A stretch of DNA of 64,000 nt from Schizophyllum amplum (taxonomy: Eukaryota; Basidiomycota; Agaricomycetes; Agaricales; Schizophyllaceae). The position numbers were made by a program, and so were the translations under genes. Each line of letters begins with the position of its first letter. The first letter of the stretch is position 1. The stretch is taken from positions 434,001 through 498,000 of the forward strand of contig VDMD01000011.1 of assembly GCA_007026445.1 (NCBI GenBank), written 5' to 3'. The notes beneath the pieces were generated by a model. It was not told where the DNA came from and did no database searches. It saw only the letters and a program-made list of their open reading frames with translations. This document shows, piece after piece, positions 33,138 through 48,018 of the stretch.

Positions 33138-35946
33138 ATGGACCAGACCGGCCCTGACAGGGACTTGCAAGTGCATGCTGTCCCATTCCCTTCACTTCCT
33201 GTTCCTCAGGCGCCGCCATCTTCCTACTCTGCCTTCCGCGGCTCGGGAACGCCACTGGTCATCGACAATGGTAGTACGACATTTCGCTACGGCTTCGCCA
33301 CGAGTAAGGAGCCGCGGACAAGCCTGAACGTGATGGCCCGATACAAGGAGCGCAAGACCAACAAGCCATTACTGCTATTCGGCGATGGGATCGAAGTGGA
33401 AAGCGGCGCGAAGGCGCAGGCGAAGTACCCTTGGGAAGGCGACGTGCTGCTCAACTTCGATGCTTTGGTGAGCATGGCACTCAGCCCTGTGGATCATCAG
33501 ATTGCTTACTCTGCTGGTGTCGAGGCATAGGAAAACGTCCTCGACTGCGCCTTCGTCAACCTCGGGATTGACACCAACGCGGTCGAGCATCCCGTCCTCA
33601 TGACGGAGCGCATAGCGTCCCCCATGCACTCTCGAATATGTACGCGGTGCATTGGCCACTACCCTTGCTATCAGCTGATACCTGTCCAAGTGACATCTGA
33701 GCTCATGTTCGAGCAGTACCATGTCCCCTCCGTTGCATACTGCCTGGATGGGGTCATGTCATTCTATGGGCACAATCACACAGCTCGGCGTCCGTTCACA
33801 GCCGATGGCCTCGTCATATCCTTCAACACTGCCTCGACTTCCGTCATACCAATTCTAAACGGACGTGGTATCCTCAGTCATGCCAAACGGTACGTTCTAT
33901 TTTACTCGAGCTACCCTTATACTCATGCGGACGGCAGCCTACAGTGGGGAACATCGCAAGCATCCGACTATCTCTTGAAACTAGTACAGCTGAAGTACCC
34001 TACGTTTCCGACGCGGGTAACGCCCATGCAGTCTTCTGTACGTCTCGCACCTGGTGTCCGACGATCTGAACTGACCGGGTACTCCAGTGGATGATGCAAA
34101 ACTTTTGCGAGTTTGCGGCAGACTACAGGACGCACGTGAAGCTCCTCAGCGACCACGTCAAGCTAAAAGAGGTGGACCGCGTCATACAGTATCCGTTCAT
34201 TCCCCCTGCATGGGAGGAGAAAACAGAGGAGGAGCTCGCGAAGGTGGCCGAGCGGCGGAGGGAGCAGGGGAAGAAGTTGCAAGAAATTGCGGCGAAGAAC
34301 AGGCTGGACAGGGTGAGCCTCTTCTTGCTGTCGTAGTGGATCGCAGTCTGATTCTTGGGCAGGCAGCGAAGAAAGACGAAGACCTACAGAGGTTGCTCGA
34401 ATTGCGCGATAGCCGGGATGACATGGATGAAGATGAATGGCAAGTACGTCGCTCAGCTTGCATCGTATTGACAGGAACATGTTCTCATATTCCTCAGACA
34501 CAACTAGAGGAGTATGACTTTAACGATGCAACCGAACTCGACGAGGCCATCGAGAAGTCTGAGGCGGATATTAAGAGGTCCAAGAAGAAGGATGCCGATG
34601 GCGACGAAATCATGGTTCGTATCCCGCGCGGGCTTCGCGCAGCTTGCTAACTTCTCCGCAGGACGAGCCATCGTATCCGCTTCTTGATGTACCCGACGAA
34701 GACGCAAGTTACTTCTCGCTCAGAGTCAAGGATTTGCTGACATTCAAACCTAGCTTGACGAAGATGACCTGAAGGAGAAGAAGAAGCAGAGACTCCTCAA
34801 GGCAGGGCAGGAAGCGCGTGCTCGGGCCAGGAAAGAGAAGGAGAAGGAGAAGGAGCAGAAAGAGCGGGAGGATCGGCTGGAGCAGGATGAACGAGAGGCA
34901 GATCTGAAGGGCTGGTCCCAACGGCATCGAGAAGAGCATGAGGTTCGTCATGCATGGACGTTCATTCGCACTTACTCACACTACTTCAGGCTTTGATGCA
35001 ACGAATCAACAAGCGCGAAAAACACAAGGAGGCGCTGGCGGATAGGAGGAGCGCAGCCGCTCAAGCGCGAATGAAGAGCATCGCGACGTTGGCTGCAGAT
35101 GAGCGTGTACCCAAGCGTGGGCGGAAAATGGGCGGTGGTGAGCCGCAAGGCACGTCTAGCGCTACATGTCACTAAGGCGACCATTAGACGATACCTTCGG
35201 CGCGAACGACGATGACTGGGACGAATATCGCAAGATTGTACGTAGTCGCGCATCGCACGCTCATGTTAGCAGATCACTGATTAACGCCCTGCAGACCGCC
35301 ACTGCGCCAGCAGAGGACCAGGAGGAAGACCTGAAGCGGCTCATGGCACTCGAGGAAAAGCTCCTTGTTCACGATCCCACTTTCACGGAGGACCACACGC
35401 ACGCGGCTATTCTGCAGAAACGCACCCCTCTGCTATGCGCTTTCAAGCCGGCGTATTCGGACTGGGACATCGAGGGTGCAAACCGCATCCATCTCAACAC
35501 CGAGCGATTCCGGGCTTGCGAGACGTGGTTCTCTCCTGGGATGGCTGGTCTCGATTCCGCGGGTCTGGGCGAGGTCATCCAAAATATCCTGGCGCGATTT
35601 ACTTATGAGGAGAAGGGCAGAATGATAAAGGTGGATAGAGCTGTCAGTTCTATCGCGTATGCTGACCGTTCATCTGAAGAACGTATTCCTGACTGGAACG
35701 CCGTCACGATTCCCGGGGCTCATCGAACGATTGCACAACGCTCTGCGACCAATTATGCCACCGGATATGCCCATCGACATCGTGCGAGCGGCAGACCCGT
35801 CTTTGGATGCTTGGAAAGGCATGGCAGCCTTTGCTCGCACGAGCGAGTTTCGTACTGTGGGCGTGACTCGGCAAGAATACGAGGAGCACGGCGGAGAGAG
35901 GATTCGCAGGTGGTGGGGCGGTAATTGGAATGGTGCTACTCTATGA
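33138..35946 (+). CDS. ARP5: Actin-related protein 5 (INO80 complex subunit)
   Basis: Nuclear actin-related protein that with Ies6 forms the nucleosome-contacting module of INO80. About 740 residues in roughly a dozen exons from ATG 33138 (MDQTGPDRDLQ) to TGA at 35944. The actin fold begins at PLVIDNGSTTFRYGFAT (phosphate-1 loop), followed by NVLDCAFVNLGID, HPVLMTERIASP, SELMFEQYHVPSVAY, VISFNTASTSVIPILNG and TGTPSRFPGLIERL. The Arp5-specific insertion is very clear: a long Glu/Lys/Arg-rich coiled coil (KEKEKEKEQKEREDRLEQDE) between the actin halves. The C-terminus WKGMAAFARTSEF with RRWWGGNWNG is also Arp5-like. The first intron joins FDAL to ENVLDC. Confidence 0.95.
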
Positions 35947-36239
35947 CCGTCTCTTGACATGATGCCTTCTTGCTTGTAAGGTTGAATATGTATTAGGGTA
36001 TGTGTATGTTGCCACCAAGTACTAAGTATCGCTTCAGCCGCAACAGAAGGGGCCACAGCGACTGAGACTTTAAGAGACGTGCCTCGGCTTTTGCCGGAGA
36101 CCATGGTCATGGTTACGTAAGACCAGCGGTGCATCCCACACCTCGCCATCACCGTCTCTCCGCCGCCTTATACGCAGCTCCCACGACGACGAGCTGACGG
36201 CGACCTCGTCTTGAGCGTAGCGTCTACTCATAAACCGCC
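35947..36239. other. Spacer between ARP5 and the Rab gene
   Basis: ARP5 3' end and Rab promoter. No gene or clear TATA box seen. Confidence 0.4.
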
Positions 36240-37135
<896 letters not shown>

Positions 37136-37684
37136 TTGCCTTTGCCTGTCCACTCTTCACGTCTTCACGAACGCAGGATCTTGCGTGTGGCAAAGATGTT
37201 GTTGTCGTACTGTTCGTTTCTTCGTCTGCATCTGCTGTCTGTTCATCTACATAGGTTCTATATTGTAATGCATCTGTCATGGACGAAGTGCAGCAGGGAT
37301 TCGCAGACGTTCAAGGTCGAACAGATCTGTACGTCTATTCATCGCACAATGGACTTGAGGTCGACTTTAGGAGTAAGTTTTGGCTTGGCTTGAACCAAGC
37401 TTGAACTTAACTTGAAGCTCGGCGGCTGGGGGAAGTTTTTGTGGCGTCGTGAGCGCGTTTGGGGCCGACCCCGTGCCCCTATACGCGCAGCGCGCCTCGA
37501 GGTCTCGTTAAGCGCCCACCTAGAAGCTTGAAAGGATTGCGTTAACTGACTTGCTCTTGACCACCACGGTGTCTCAGTCACCGAGACAATCGGCCAACTG
37601 CACCGCAAGTCTCCATTGCTGCTTTGACGGCCTTTCTGCATACGCCCAGCGCAGCGATCTTGCATTGTTGCTATCCCTTTCAAC
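37136..37684. other. Rab 3' region and left edge of duplicated unit A
   Basis: From about 37200 this matches 49256-49669 (for example TCTGCATCTGCTGT, then TATATTGTA-TGCATCTG), so the duplicated block starts just after the Rab stop codon and includes the helicase promoter. Confidence 0.6.
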
Positions 37685-40600
37685 ATGGCCTACGTTGTAG
37701 CCCTCTTGCGAGGAGATTATGAGGAGGCCATAGAGCGGCTTACATCCTCTGTACTCACGCGCAGCCCCGAGGGCATCGTCTCGCAACTCTTGCAGTCAGA
37801 CATCCCGATCACAGCAGTAGCGTTCGTCTTTGGCAGTGAGTATCCCAGTTCACGTTGACGTACATCTGCTCACTTGTTACACCTCAGAAACGCCCTCTCT
37901 ATGCGACATAGTTATGAAGAGCTTCCCCCCATCCCCGGCGGAGTATATCAAGTCTATGTATGCTGAGCTTGTGCCGACGCTGGCCCGCTACTTCCATTTC
38001 GAACTCTGTGCGCTGTTGGACGACGAAGTGTTGGCAGACGTAGACGATCATCAACTTGCGAGCAACGTTCGACAGGCCTTCCATTTGCTTGTGAACGCCA
38101 AAATACCTGAGGGCGAAAGAGAGCCCGACTACGACGACGACGAAGAAGATGAAGAGCCTCAGTTCAAGATCAAGGTCAAAGCCAAGCGGCGGAAGAAGCG
38201 CACAAAATCGCAGATTCAAATCCCCTTCGATCCCAAGCCGTTCCATGCCGCTGGATACGCCCCTCCTAGGTCTCCCGAAGACGCTAAGAGGCTAGGGAAG
38301 GACATGCTCGACGAAGTTGAGGCACTTTTATCGGTTCGTACCCATATAGGAACGTCGTACATGACTGACTATATCCTCAGTACTATTTGGACATTCTTCA
38401 ACTGCCGGCAACAACGAAGAAGATAGAGGAATGTCTTCAGGAGCGATCTTCCCGTTCGGAGGAACACATGTCTGGCGAGAAACCGGAACCCCTCACGCCT
38501 TCAAGTATGGGTACAGCGGTCGCCAGTACGACGTCACCCACTACTACTCTGTCAGAAGACCGAGAACTGAGAGCGTGAGCGGTCTCCGCACGAGTTAAAC
38601 TGCGGTATTCACAAACCCACATAGCATGATTGAGTTCGATGTTCCGGATGAGATGGGGGACTGGCACGTCTTCATGTCAACACAGGCATACAAGGATATC
38701 AGGAATACGCGTCGTGAAGACAAAAATCGATATAAGATCATCGTCAAGAAGATCCAGTGCGTGACCCACGAAATTCCACATAGCTCAGACACTCATGATA
38801 TCCGCAGGCATCTGTCACAGGGCCATTTCTCGGATGACAATCAAAAGCGTTTGTCGAAGACATCCTCCAAGGTACCCATTTACGAAGCGAAGATGACCGG
38901 GGACAGCCGTCTCATCGTAGGCCTAACTTCCATCATCTGCTCGTATATGTTCAAACATTCCCCAGTACCAGGTCGATTGCGTCGCGGATTCGAAGGTAGG
39001 TCTGGTGGTCTCATTGACGGCAAAGATTGACTCGCACCAACCGCCGATCAGAGTCCTGACTCAGAACGACAAGGTCAGTCAGTGCGAAGCCCTAACCTAA
39101 TATTGACTAATCGGGATTTACGCAGTAATCAAGCTCTACGGCGTCTACACCCACGCGCAGATGGACGATCGCTTAGGCCGTGTCTTCGATGCTGTCGGCA
39201 GGGAAGTCGGCAGGAAGGGCAAAGAGTATCAGCGACGTTGCGTGTACCGTCTTCCGCCCGTCACAAAGGGAGACAATGTATTCCCGCCTGCGACGTTTCC
39301 GCTGAACGAGGATAAGACGCAAGATGAGCCCGAGGCGGAGATCCAGCTTGCAGAGGAGGACATGGAACGCGTGAGCCCTGGCGACTCTGGTTTCACGTGC
39401 GGTCATGACACAGTTATTCTCTAGGTCCACGAACTCCTAACGTTGGAGAAGTACTTTCTGTTCTCGCAGGCAAGCGGACGTTACATCGCTTGCTCTCAAT
39501 GCTGATGACGTGTCAACGCAGAATGTTTTGAAATGTGAGGTTGCCCACGACGGCACGACTGTAGTAGGCTGATGAGTCTCAGGTATTGTCGCTGATCTCG
39601 ATGTGGCGCACGTCTTCCGTTTGTCGTAAGTGGTTACGTCCAAGCTGTAGACGACGCTGACGCCCGCACAGCGAGAAAGAGCTCGAGATAGTCGGTCACG
39701 TCGGGTCTTGTTACGTTCTTGGGCGTAGTGGGACTGGGTAAGCAGGCGAACGTCGTTGATATGCGCCGAGCCACTGTTGACCGGATATCCACAGAAAGAC
39801 CACGACCATGCTCTTCAAGATGCTCGGACTCGAGCGCTCGCAACGTCTCAATGCGCAGGTCATAACTCGACGGCCTCGGCAGCTTTTTGTAACGCAGTCG
39901 CACGTCCTCGTCGAGAAAGTCGAAGAGGCTTACAACAAGCTCGCCAAGTCCCTGGACATCGAGAACTGCACCAAAGAGGAGCTGAAGGCACTCGCGAAGA
40001 ACCAAACAGACACTGGCAGAGACTACCTCGTCAAGAGCGACGACAAGAAGGACCAGGGGAAAACACTCCCGCAGCGCTTCAGTGAGCTCACGGACGACCA
40101 CTTTCCGATGTTCGTGACGTATGACAGAGTGAGTGCAACACCAACTAGCGAGATTCCTTGATCTTGACGTTCGCTATAGTTCTGCCGCCTCATTGAAGGA
40201 GATGCTGCCGACCACGCAAGCGGGGGCGTGAATGCGGATGGTGCCAGCTTAACATCGCGTGTCATGAGGCGCACCGGTCGCCTAGTGACGTATGAGCTCT
40301 TCTTGACCGCATACTGGCCACATTTCTCTCAGAAATTGACCAGAGGTCTCGGTAAGCAATACCGTACTTCACCTCGCTATCACATCTTAACCGCCTCCTT
40401 CAGATGCGTCTCTTGTGTTCAGCGAGATCATGGGTATGTATCGGACTCATGAGAACGGTTTCCGTATCCAACGCTCCATTCAGGTGTCATCAAGGGATCC
40501 GAAGAAGCAAGCGCGCTGCCCTCTCGATGCCTCGATCGAAAGACATATGAAGGCCTCAGTACCAGAAGACAGGCTACCTTTGCCAATCGTCGAACCATCA

Positions 40601-43600
40601 TCTACGATGTGTTCATGCAGTACACGAAGGAGAAGGCCGCAAGGAACGATTACGATGCAGCGGACAGGTAGGTCTGTTGGATCATATGCATCATCATAGA
40701 CTCAGTCGTGCGCCATCCCAGGACGTACAATATCCTACGCATATTTCAAGAGCACGGATTGAAGGGAAAGAAGATCGATTACCTGTACGTTGGCATGCCT
40801 CCCGTAAACATTCATAGGCTGACAGGGCGACACACGAAGCTACGTTGATGAGGTCCAGGACAATCTACTCATCGACGCTCTAGGTATGCATAAGTTGAGG
40901 CAGCTACGCGTACAGCGCTGACAAGACTTCCGCGTAGTCTTGCGCTACATAACTTCCAACCCCAATGGACTGTTCTGGGCAGGCGACACTGCTCAGACGA
41001 TCTCTGTTGGCAGCGCTTTCCGCTTCAACGACCTGAAGGCTTACCTCCATAGGCTGGAGGAGAAGCAGAGCCATACAGTACAGGGAAAAGAGCCGCGGAA
41101 CTTCCAATTGACCACCAACTACAGGTCTCACGCCGGGATTGTTGACTGCGCGCATTCTATCATCCGTTTGATCATGGATTACTGGCCAGACAGCATCGAC
41201 ACGCTTGCTCGTGAAAGAGGGGAAGTTGCGGGCGCGAAACCGGTCTTTCTCACTGGTTGGAGCAATGATACTGTGCGATACGAGCAGTTCCTCTTCACAT
41301 CCTCGTACGTCACCGTCGCGCTCACGTTGTATATTCTGACTTCCGCGTGGCAGCACGGGAAACGCCATCGAGTTTGGCGCCAAGCAATGTATGTGGGCAT
41401 CTATAATCCTCGGGTGATATTGCTGACGGTATTGTTTAGGTATCCTTGTTCGCCACGAGGAGGCTCGTCAGAAGCTGCGTAAGGAGGTCGGCGATATCGG
41501 CTTGATCATGTCAGTGCATCTCCCTGTCCGCTGCACGATCTGCTCAATAGCGTTTGATTGCAGGACGCTCTACGAAAGCAAAGGCTTGGAGTTTGACGAT
41601 GTATGTCATTGCTGCAATTTGCTGCGCGAAGCTTACAAAACAATCAGGTTTTGCTCTTCAACTTCTTCCAAGACTCATCCGTGGAGACGTCGCAATGGCG
41701 CGTCGTTCTCAACGCCTTGGACCCCGACTACGGATTGCAGGTTCCCGCGCCGCGATTTGATGACAATCTCCATGCCGGTGTCTGTAGTGAGGTGAGAGTC
41801 GTTCATTCCCCTAATGTAGGCATTCCTGACAAATACCACAGCTGAAGTTTTTGTACGTCGCAATTACAAGGGGTAGAAAGAACGTATGGATCGTCGATAC
41901 ATCGGATCGTGGAGAGCCTATGCGGGTGAGGACTTGATACATTCGAAAGTCATATTGCTGTCGACTGAGCTCCCATCGTCGTAGATGCTCTTGACGTCTC
42001 GAGATCAGGTACAAAACTGCAGTCCTGAGAACGCTCCTCGTCTCGCCGTCTCATCAACGCCGGAAGAATGGAAGGAAACCGCCCTCGAACTGTTCAAACT
42101 TGAAGTGAGGCAACCTCCTTCGGTCTCGGAGAGCAATTCTGACGCCATTACAGCGGTATATGCAAGCGAAGATGTGCTACGAGCGCGCAGGCCTTCTCGT
42201 GGAAGCCGCCATCGCTCAAGCCCATTATCTGAGGCAGCAAGCCGCATTGAAGCCTTCCGTAGGGTTCAAGAATGCGCTGATCGAGCGCCACCAAGCCTTC
42301 GCAGAGGCAGCGAACGCCTTCGTAGAGTGCGCCTTCATAGCACAGAGTAGCGGGCAAACTGAGCGGCAGGAGGCGTACTATCGGGCAGCAGCGAATGCGT
42401 ATATGGAAGCTGGCGACGAGAGCGAAGCGGCGAAAGCTTTCGTCAAAGCTGGTGACTTCTCTGAAGGTGCACAGCTGTACCGCAAACTCGGCAAGTTCGA
42501 CGAGGCCATGTACGTTGTTCAGACGTACCGCTCGCACATCGACGAGTCGATAGCGGAGAAGCTGACGAATGTGTCCCGGCTCTACTACTTCCAAGTCAAG
42601 GAATTCAAGTGTGTTCATGATTTTGCGCCGTACTGGGGAACCGACTAATTTCTTTTCAGGAAGGCGACCGGGCTGTTCGAGTCGGTGGACGAAGCGTTGG
42701 AGTACTTGGAAGACACGCCGTTCAACTTGGAGAAAGCATCGCTATTGGAGTCTGCGGGCAAGCTTTACGAGGCGGCCGAGCTGTATTTGGACGACAGGCC
42801 TCTGTATGCTGTGCGGCTTTTCTTGAAGGACGTGGACAATAGCAGAGCGGTAGAACGCGGGAAGCGTTGTGTTCTGGAAGGCTTGTGGAAGGAGCTCGCG
42901 TACGAGCCTGTTTTGGACGAAGTCACCGCCAAACCTCTCGTTAAAGCCTACCTGCAAATGTCAGCGCAGATGATCAAGGATGATCCTCCGTCGGCACGGA
43001 CTACGGAGGTGAGCGGTCTTTGCATTTTTGCGCTTCCAGCATTGATATTCTGTGCAACAGTTTCGCATGTTCCATGCTCTAGTCGAGAAAGACAATGGAA
43101 TTAGAAGCGCAACTCTGCAGAGTTTAGCCCACAAATTCATCAAGAACAAGTATCTTGCAGGCGCCTTTGTATGCTTGCACGGCATCTTCCATCCTAGGTA
43201 CCCAAATATCCGAACTCTCAAGGACGACGAGCTCGGCAAGATGCTTGCGCTATACGCACAGTACATCCATCGACTTCACGACCTTGCCTTCGACACTGCG
43301 CCGTGCGAGAAGCCCAACATCCGTCGAATATTCGGTTTCTCGCTCACGGAGAACGGTCGAGCCGCCTTCGTCCCCGCTGGAACCTACTTGTATAGAGAGA
43401 TAGTGCGCTCGGCGCCGGCGGACACGCAAATCACCGAGGAGGGTGCTACGATCTCCAACGCTGAGCTAACGCACCTTTTCTCACAACGGCTACGCGGTCG
43501 CTTGCACACCTCGCTTATGGATCATGATCAGTACTGCCGACTGGCTGAAGGATTCAGGACTATCTGCCTCTCGTTCGCCATCATGGGCATGTGTAACTCA

Positions 43601-46021
43601 GCAGTTTGTAGCAATAGGTTACACGCCGCGTCTGCCGATCTCAACCCCGAGTGGTACAATCGCCAAATCCTACTCCATCTCTTCCAGATATACATTTTGT
43701 CGAACGACGTCAAGGAGTATGCAGACAAGCGCTCAAACTATCAGGAGTCAGTCAACATTCGCAGCTGTATTTGTTACTGACGCGTTCTGCACTTCAGGTA
43801 CTGGATCAACAGGCTGTACGAGACGCTCTTCCCACCCGTCTCAAAGTTGGGCACCATAGCCAACCTCCGCAACGCGCTCATCCCCGAGGCCACGAAGTAC
43901 TTCCAGATCATCAAGTATTGGTGTCAAGACGTATTGCAGAGTCGCCCCCGCTCGCCGCGCGACGAGCGGATGCTACTGACGACGTTTCTGCGTGCGGCAC
44001 ACCTGAGCTACGTCTTTGATCGTAGCGACGCTCCCCGCTATATCAAGAGTGCTCCCGCCCTCAAGTACTTTGACGCACGCGGCATGGAGAATTACTTCCG
44101 GGATGGTCAGTGCATTGTTCCGCAGATGTTGACTGCCATGGAAGGCGATGGCAACCAATTTATCAACGCCGGTGTCTCGTTCGTCAGGTGCGGGCGGGCG
44201 AGAACTCCAGTGTTGACAATGACTAATTGTGTCTTACAGACAGGTCATGAAAGCCCAACTGCCGATCAACATCAGCTCCTTGTGCGAGTTCTGCGAATAT
44301 ATAGCCGGTGCTATTGTTCTCGCGCGCTCTCCCCTCGGCTTCGACAACGTTACCCTCCCCAAGAGCTGGATCATAGTCTTGGTGAATCGCTTCAAGAGCC
44401 CCAAGTTCAAGCCTGACTGGTCGTCTGTGGAGGCATTCGTGGCCGCCGTATCGACGCTCTTGGAATCACTGTATTGTGGTATCGAGAGTGAGTCACACAT
44501 TGTCAACCCCAGATTTTTTGTTGACCCCACCAGCTGCTCGTCACCTCCTGTTTGAGAGGACCGATGTCTCACAAACGAACTTTATTCGATCGGTTTTCAT
44601 AGTGAGAGTGTGCGTATTCAGCTTATATACCCAGCCAAGAAGTGCTGACGGCAGTTGCATCCTTCTCTTCAGCTGTCGTATCCTGTGTGCCAGTCAGTAT
44701 GATCAGCGCTGTGCAGACATTCACTGCTTACTAAAATCTTTCAGTCGGCTACAACAACGGCGCGACCCGTGTTCTGGACACGGTGGTACGCGAGGACATA
44801 CGTCGCAGGATGTCAGTTGTATTCCACCGCATCAATGTCAAGCACCCCCTCTACGAAGGGTAAGCACACCACGCCTCTCTCGAAACGTAACTCAATGTCC
44901 CTACGCGTACAGTTACATGCGCGCGCGAACTTGGGGTGACTTAGCCAGGTTGTACCAGCAAAGTACACGGGGCAGTCCGATGGATGAAATCGTCACACTG
45001 CAGCACGAAAGTAGAGGGCCTGTTGTCCAGAGGATGGATTTACCTCGCCGTGTCGCGTACAAGAACGTCGACGTGCTACCCGCCACCCTTGGCTACGAGT
45101 TTTTCGTTTCGTCCAATCTTCGCGCGGAGGCGCCCGTCTTCGTTCCGCGAGCTCAGCAATCTGGAGCAACAGCGAACGTGGAATCGGCCGTGGCCGATGT
45201 CGGCGACGACGGCGGAATGGATCAAGAAGATTTTGGGGAAAACGGGCTACCTACGAGCAGCGGCGCCCCGAATGCTAGCCTGACGGAGACTGTGGTGCGC
45301 CCGCCGCCCACAGAAGCGGAAAAGGCTGTAGCACGCTTGCTTTTGGCAATTTATCGAAAGAAGGTCGAGCGGCGCGAGGCTTCAAGAGTGCACGCGGCCA
45401 GTGTACTTCAAGCGGCCTATCGGAGGATGATGGAACTACGGTCGCTCTCCGGTTTGGACAGGACGCGACAGAACTACTTCACAACCTGTGTAGCCGAGTC
45501 GCAAGGCATGTCCTGGCCAAGCAGGCGAGCGAAGCGCCTGTACTTTGGCGCCCTTCCGCACATCCTCGTGTGCTTCGACGTCGTCAACTCCTACCTCGAA
45601 TCCGTCAAGAGTAAAATCAAGCACGACTTTGCGAAGCTGGATCACCAGAGGCTCGAGGCGATCAGTGAGCGATTGACGGATATCAGGTACGTTCTGACCC
45701 GATCTGCGCAAACGTTGTTGCTAACGAGTCCGCTGCAGCAAGGCGCTGAAGCAAGCGAAGACGTCCACGGCCGCCCTGCGGCCCAAGAAGGCGACGTACT
45801 GCGCAACGGACTGCGTCGTACTACTGAAGGAGCATATGGCCAAACTCGTTGCGCTTACGGAGCGCCTGACGCCTGGCGGTCGAGACGCCATCGAGTACGA
45901 CTTTGAGATGGCGGTGGCCAGCGTGATGGAGTACGAGGAGCGAGAGAGGAAGAAGCTGGAGGCGGAACTGAAGAAGGAGAAGCCGGTTCTGAACACATAC
46001 GACGAGTACGAAGATTACTGA
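37685..46021 (+). CDS. TRANK1-like superfamily-1 (UvrD-type) helicase, copy A
   Basis: Giant P-loop protein of about 2,170 residues in some 33 exons, similar to animal TPR and ankyrin repeat-containing protein 1; the function in fungi is unknown. ATG 37685 gives MAYVVALLRGDYEEAIERLT. An N-terminal region with an acidic/basic linker (DYDDDEEDEE, then KAKRRKKRTK) precedes the helicase: Walker A GRSGTGKTTTM (split by an intron), Walker B YVDEVQDN at 40841, GDTAQTI, TTNYRSH, YESKGLEFDDV and the motif VI-like LYVAITRGRKNVWIVD. Then come helical TPR-like repeats (ERQEAYYRAAANAYMEAGDE, EGAQLYRKLGKFDEAM), a large alpha-helical region, an IQ-like motif (VHAASVLQAAYRRMMELRS) and a charged C-terminus ending NTYDEYEDY. 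No disabling lesion was found. Borders of the smallest exons near 39000-39660 and 44530-44860 are uncertain. Confidence 0.87.
39898..40003 (+). repeat. 106 bp segment identical to helicase copy B
   Basis: Base-for-base identical to 51894-51999, inside the exon just after the Walker A lysine. Sequence on both sides, including silent sites, differs between copies. Confidence 0.9.
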
Positions 46022-46516
46022 TAGCTGCAGGACGACTTGATCTAGTGAATTTTGCGTGTAATGTTCTTGTACCGCTTTCCTCTATCCCAGTCGGGCATTG
46101 CCATTGACTACATATGCTTCACGGCGTTGTCCTGCAGATCAGTGAAACAGTTTAGAAATGTCAACTGTGTCCCCCTTTGCATCCCCCATCTCCTGCACGG
46201 TGGCACGTTTCTCCTGCACGCTATATTGGAGTACATCAGCCGGATGAATTGCGAGGTGCGCCTGACTCGTGGGGGGTGGGCTTTCGAGCACGATGGACGG
46301 TGCGCGAGGCGCGAGTGCTAGGGCGCGAGGAGCGAACGACAGTGCAGGAAGTGCGAAAGGTGGGGCACGAGGCGTGATGGGTACGGCTGCAGATGACCGT
46401 CGACGGGGGAGGCGGATGAGGAGATTATGCGGGCGACGGAGGGAGACGAGATCCGCACAGGCCTTGAGTACTGAGTGGTACATGGAGAGCGCGGAATGTG
46501 CAGGTGAGGAGGTCTT
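46022..46516. other. Spacer between helicase A and transporter pseudogene
   Basis: The first 60 bp match the 3' UTR of copy B (GACTTGATCTAGTGAATYTTGC). The rest has no match seen in unit B and no gene. The last exons of the transporter would be expected here and are missing. Confidence 0.5.
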
Positions 46517-48008
46517 ACGCGCGAGAAATCAGCTTCAGTGCGGTCTTGGTGCGGTCGACGCCGAGGATGACCCGCGATGAGAGATCGGTATTCGTCTGGC
46601 TTGCAAGACCCAACCTTATCCGACATTATCTGACGCACGCAACTGCCCTCCCCTCCCTACACGACACATGCATCCGGGCCCACGTCTCGCTCCCCGCGTA
46701 CCTAAAGCCCCCTGAACCCCATCTCCACAACAATCCTCAAAGTTTCCCCATCCTCCGGGAATGCCTTAGCTTCTGTCGCGCACCCGATTCGAAATGCTCA
46801 CCACCTCGTGCATCTCCTCGTGCATCTTGCGCACGAAGGCGAACTTTTCGGCGATGGTGTCAGGTTACTCGATGAGGCGGTAAAGCATCATGGTGAGTTC
46901 CACGGTGGTTTTGGATGAGGTTGAGGGAGGTGAAGGATATGGGGATCGAGGAGGGGCATTGGACGGTGCGGAGGGTGAAAAATAACTGTAGGAAGCGTCA
47001 GTGTGAAGGCAAGGCATGTGATGTGTAAGGTACGGGACGCGGAGGGAAGAAAGTGGGAGGCAAGGAAGTGGTAGGAAGGCAGCGAAACAAGACGTACGTA
47101 CCTGCGGCAGCTCTTTGAGATGTTCTGCCAGTAGTGAGAATAACGTGAGGCGGTCTCGACTGCGTAGCTCGGACTATATGTCGAAGTCGTATTTTGCTGG
47201 CAGTCACGTCAAACGCTTCATCCCATCAAAGACAAAGCACCGCTGGCTTGCCTTGAAGGTTGTCCTTCCATGGTCCAGCAGCGACGGGTTATTCCTGTCC
47301 GATGTGCTACTGACGGCCTCCGTCAACCCTTCAGTGCGAATGTATCGGGATACGTCGTCGTTGTGGCCCAAACTGCCGTGTTGTCTGAGCACGCAACTCC
47401 GCACCAATAGCAACAATTCCCAAAAACCTGCTTGGACTTCATGATATTAGACGAACTGTGTGCCAAGCTCAAGCCCGCCAACAAAACGAATACCCCATCC
47501 CTTTGCTCCACCGGCATCTTCGCCAGCATCAAGAACTGGCTCGCCAGCCGCAGCACCGTACTGAAGATATTCAGCGCCGTCGTGACCGTGTTCCATGCGA
47601 TCGTGGTGCGGCTGTTCGGCGCGACGCTCTGCTGGAGCTGCGTCTGCACGGCGGCGTCGTTGAAGGTGGGCACATCCCGCCGGGCGAGAAAGCGAAAGGT
47701 GTGGATGGAGTCGTGCTACTTGATGCGCTTGTTGAGGGACGGCTTTGGAAGGTCGCACGCGGCTTTGGAGTAGCGGAGGTGCACCGGCGACGGGTCTACC
47801 GTGCGCTCTTCAACCGCAACTTGCACGGTCCGTAGCGATTGGCCAAAGTACCTGCACATACCGTTAATTCTCGCATTAACAAAGCGGAGGGTAACACGCA
47901 CCAAAGTGAGACGGTCTCCATCGCGAGGTACTTACATCATTGCCTGTACACGGATGCTCGCAAAGTCCTTCAGCGTGCGAACCACGTATGAGAAGCTATG
48001 CGAGATCT

Positions 48009-48018
48009 TCTGCAGACA
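48009..48018 (+). repeat. Left 10 bp target-site duplication
   Basis: TCTGCAGACA, identical to 48471-48480 on the other side of the inserted element. The uninterrupted paralogue has one equivalent segment only. Confidence 0.88.

Noticed and set aside
37685..46021. Helicase A as a pseudogene because its open frames are short and scattered
   Set aside because: The breaks coincide with short phase-correct GT-AG introns in both copies, and all helicase motifs are intact.
46139..46640. Several overlapping open frames between helicase A and the pseudogene
   Set aside because: They overlap one another on both strands, have no domains, and lie in spacer or in degraded transporter sequence.
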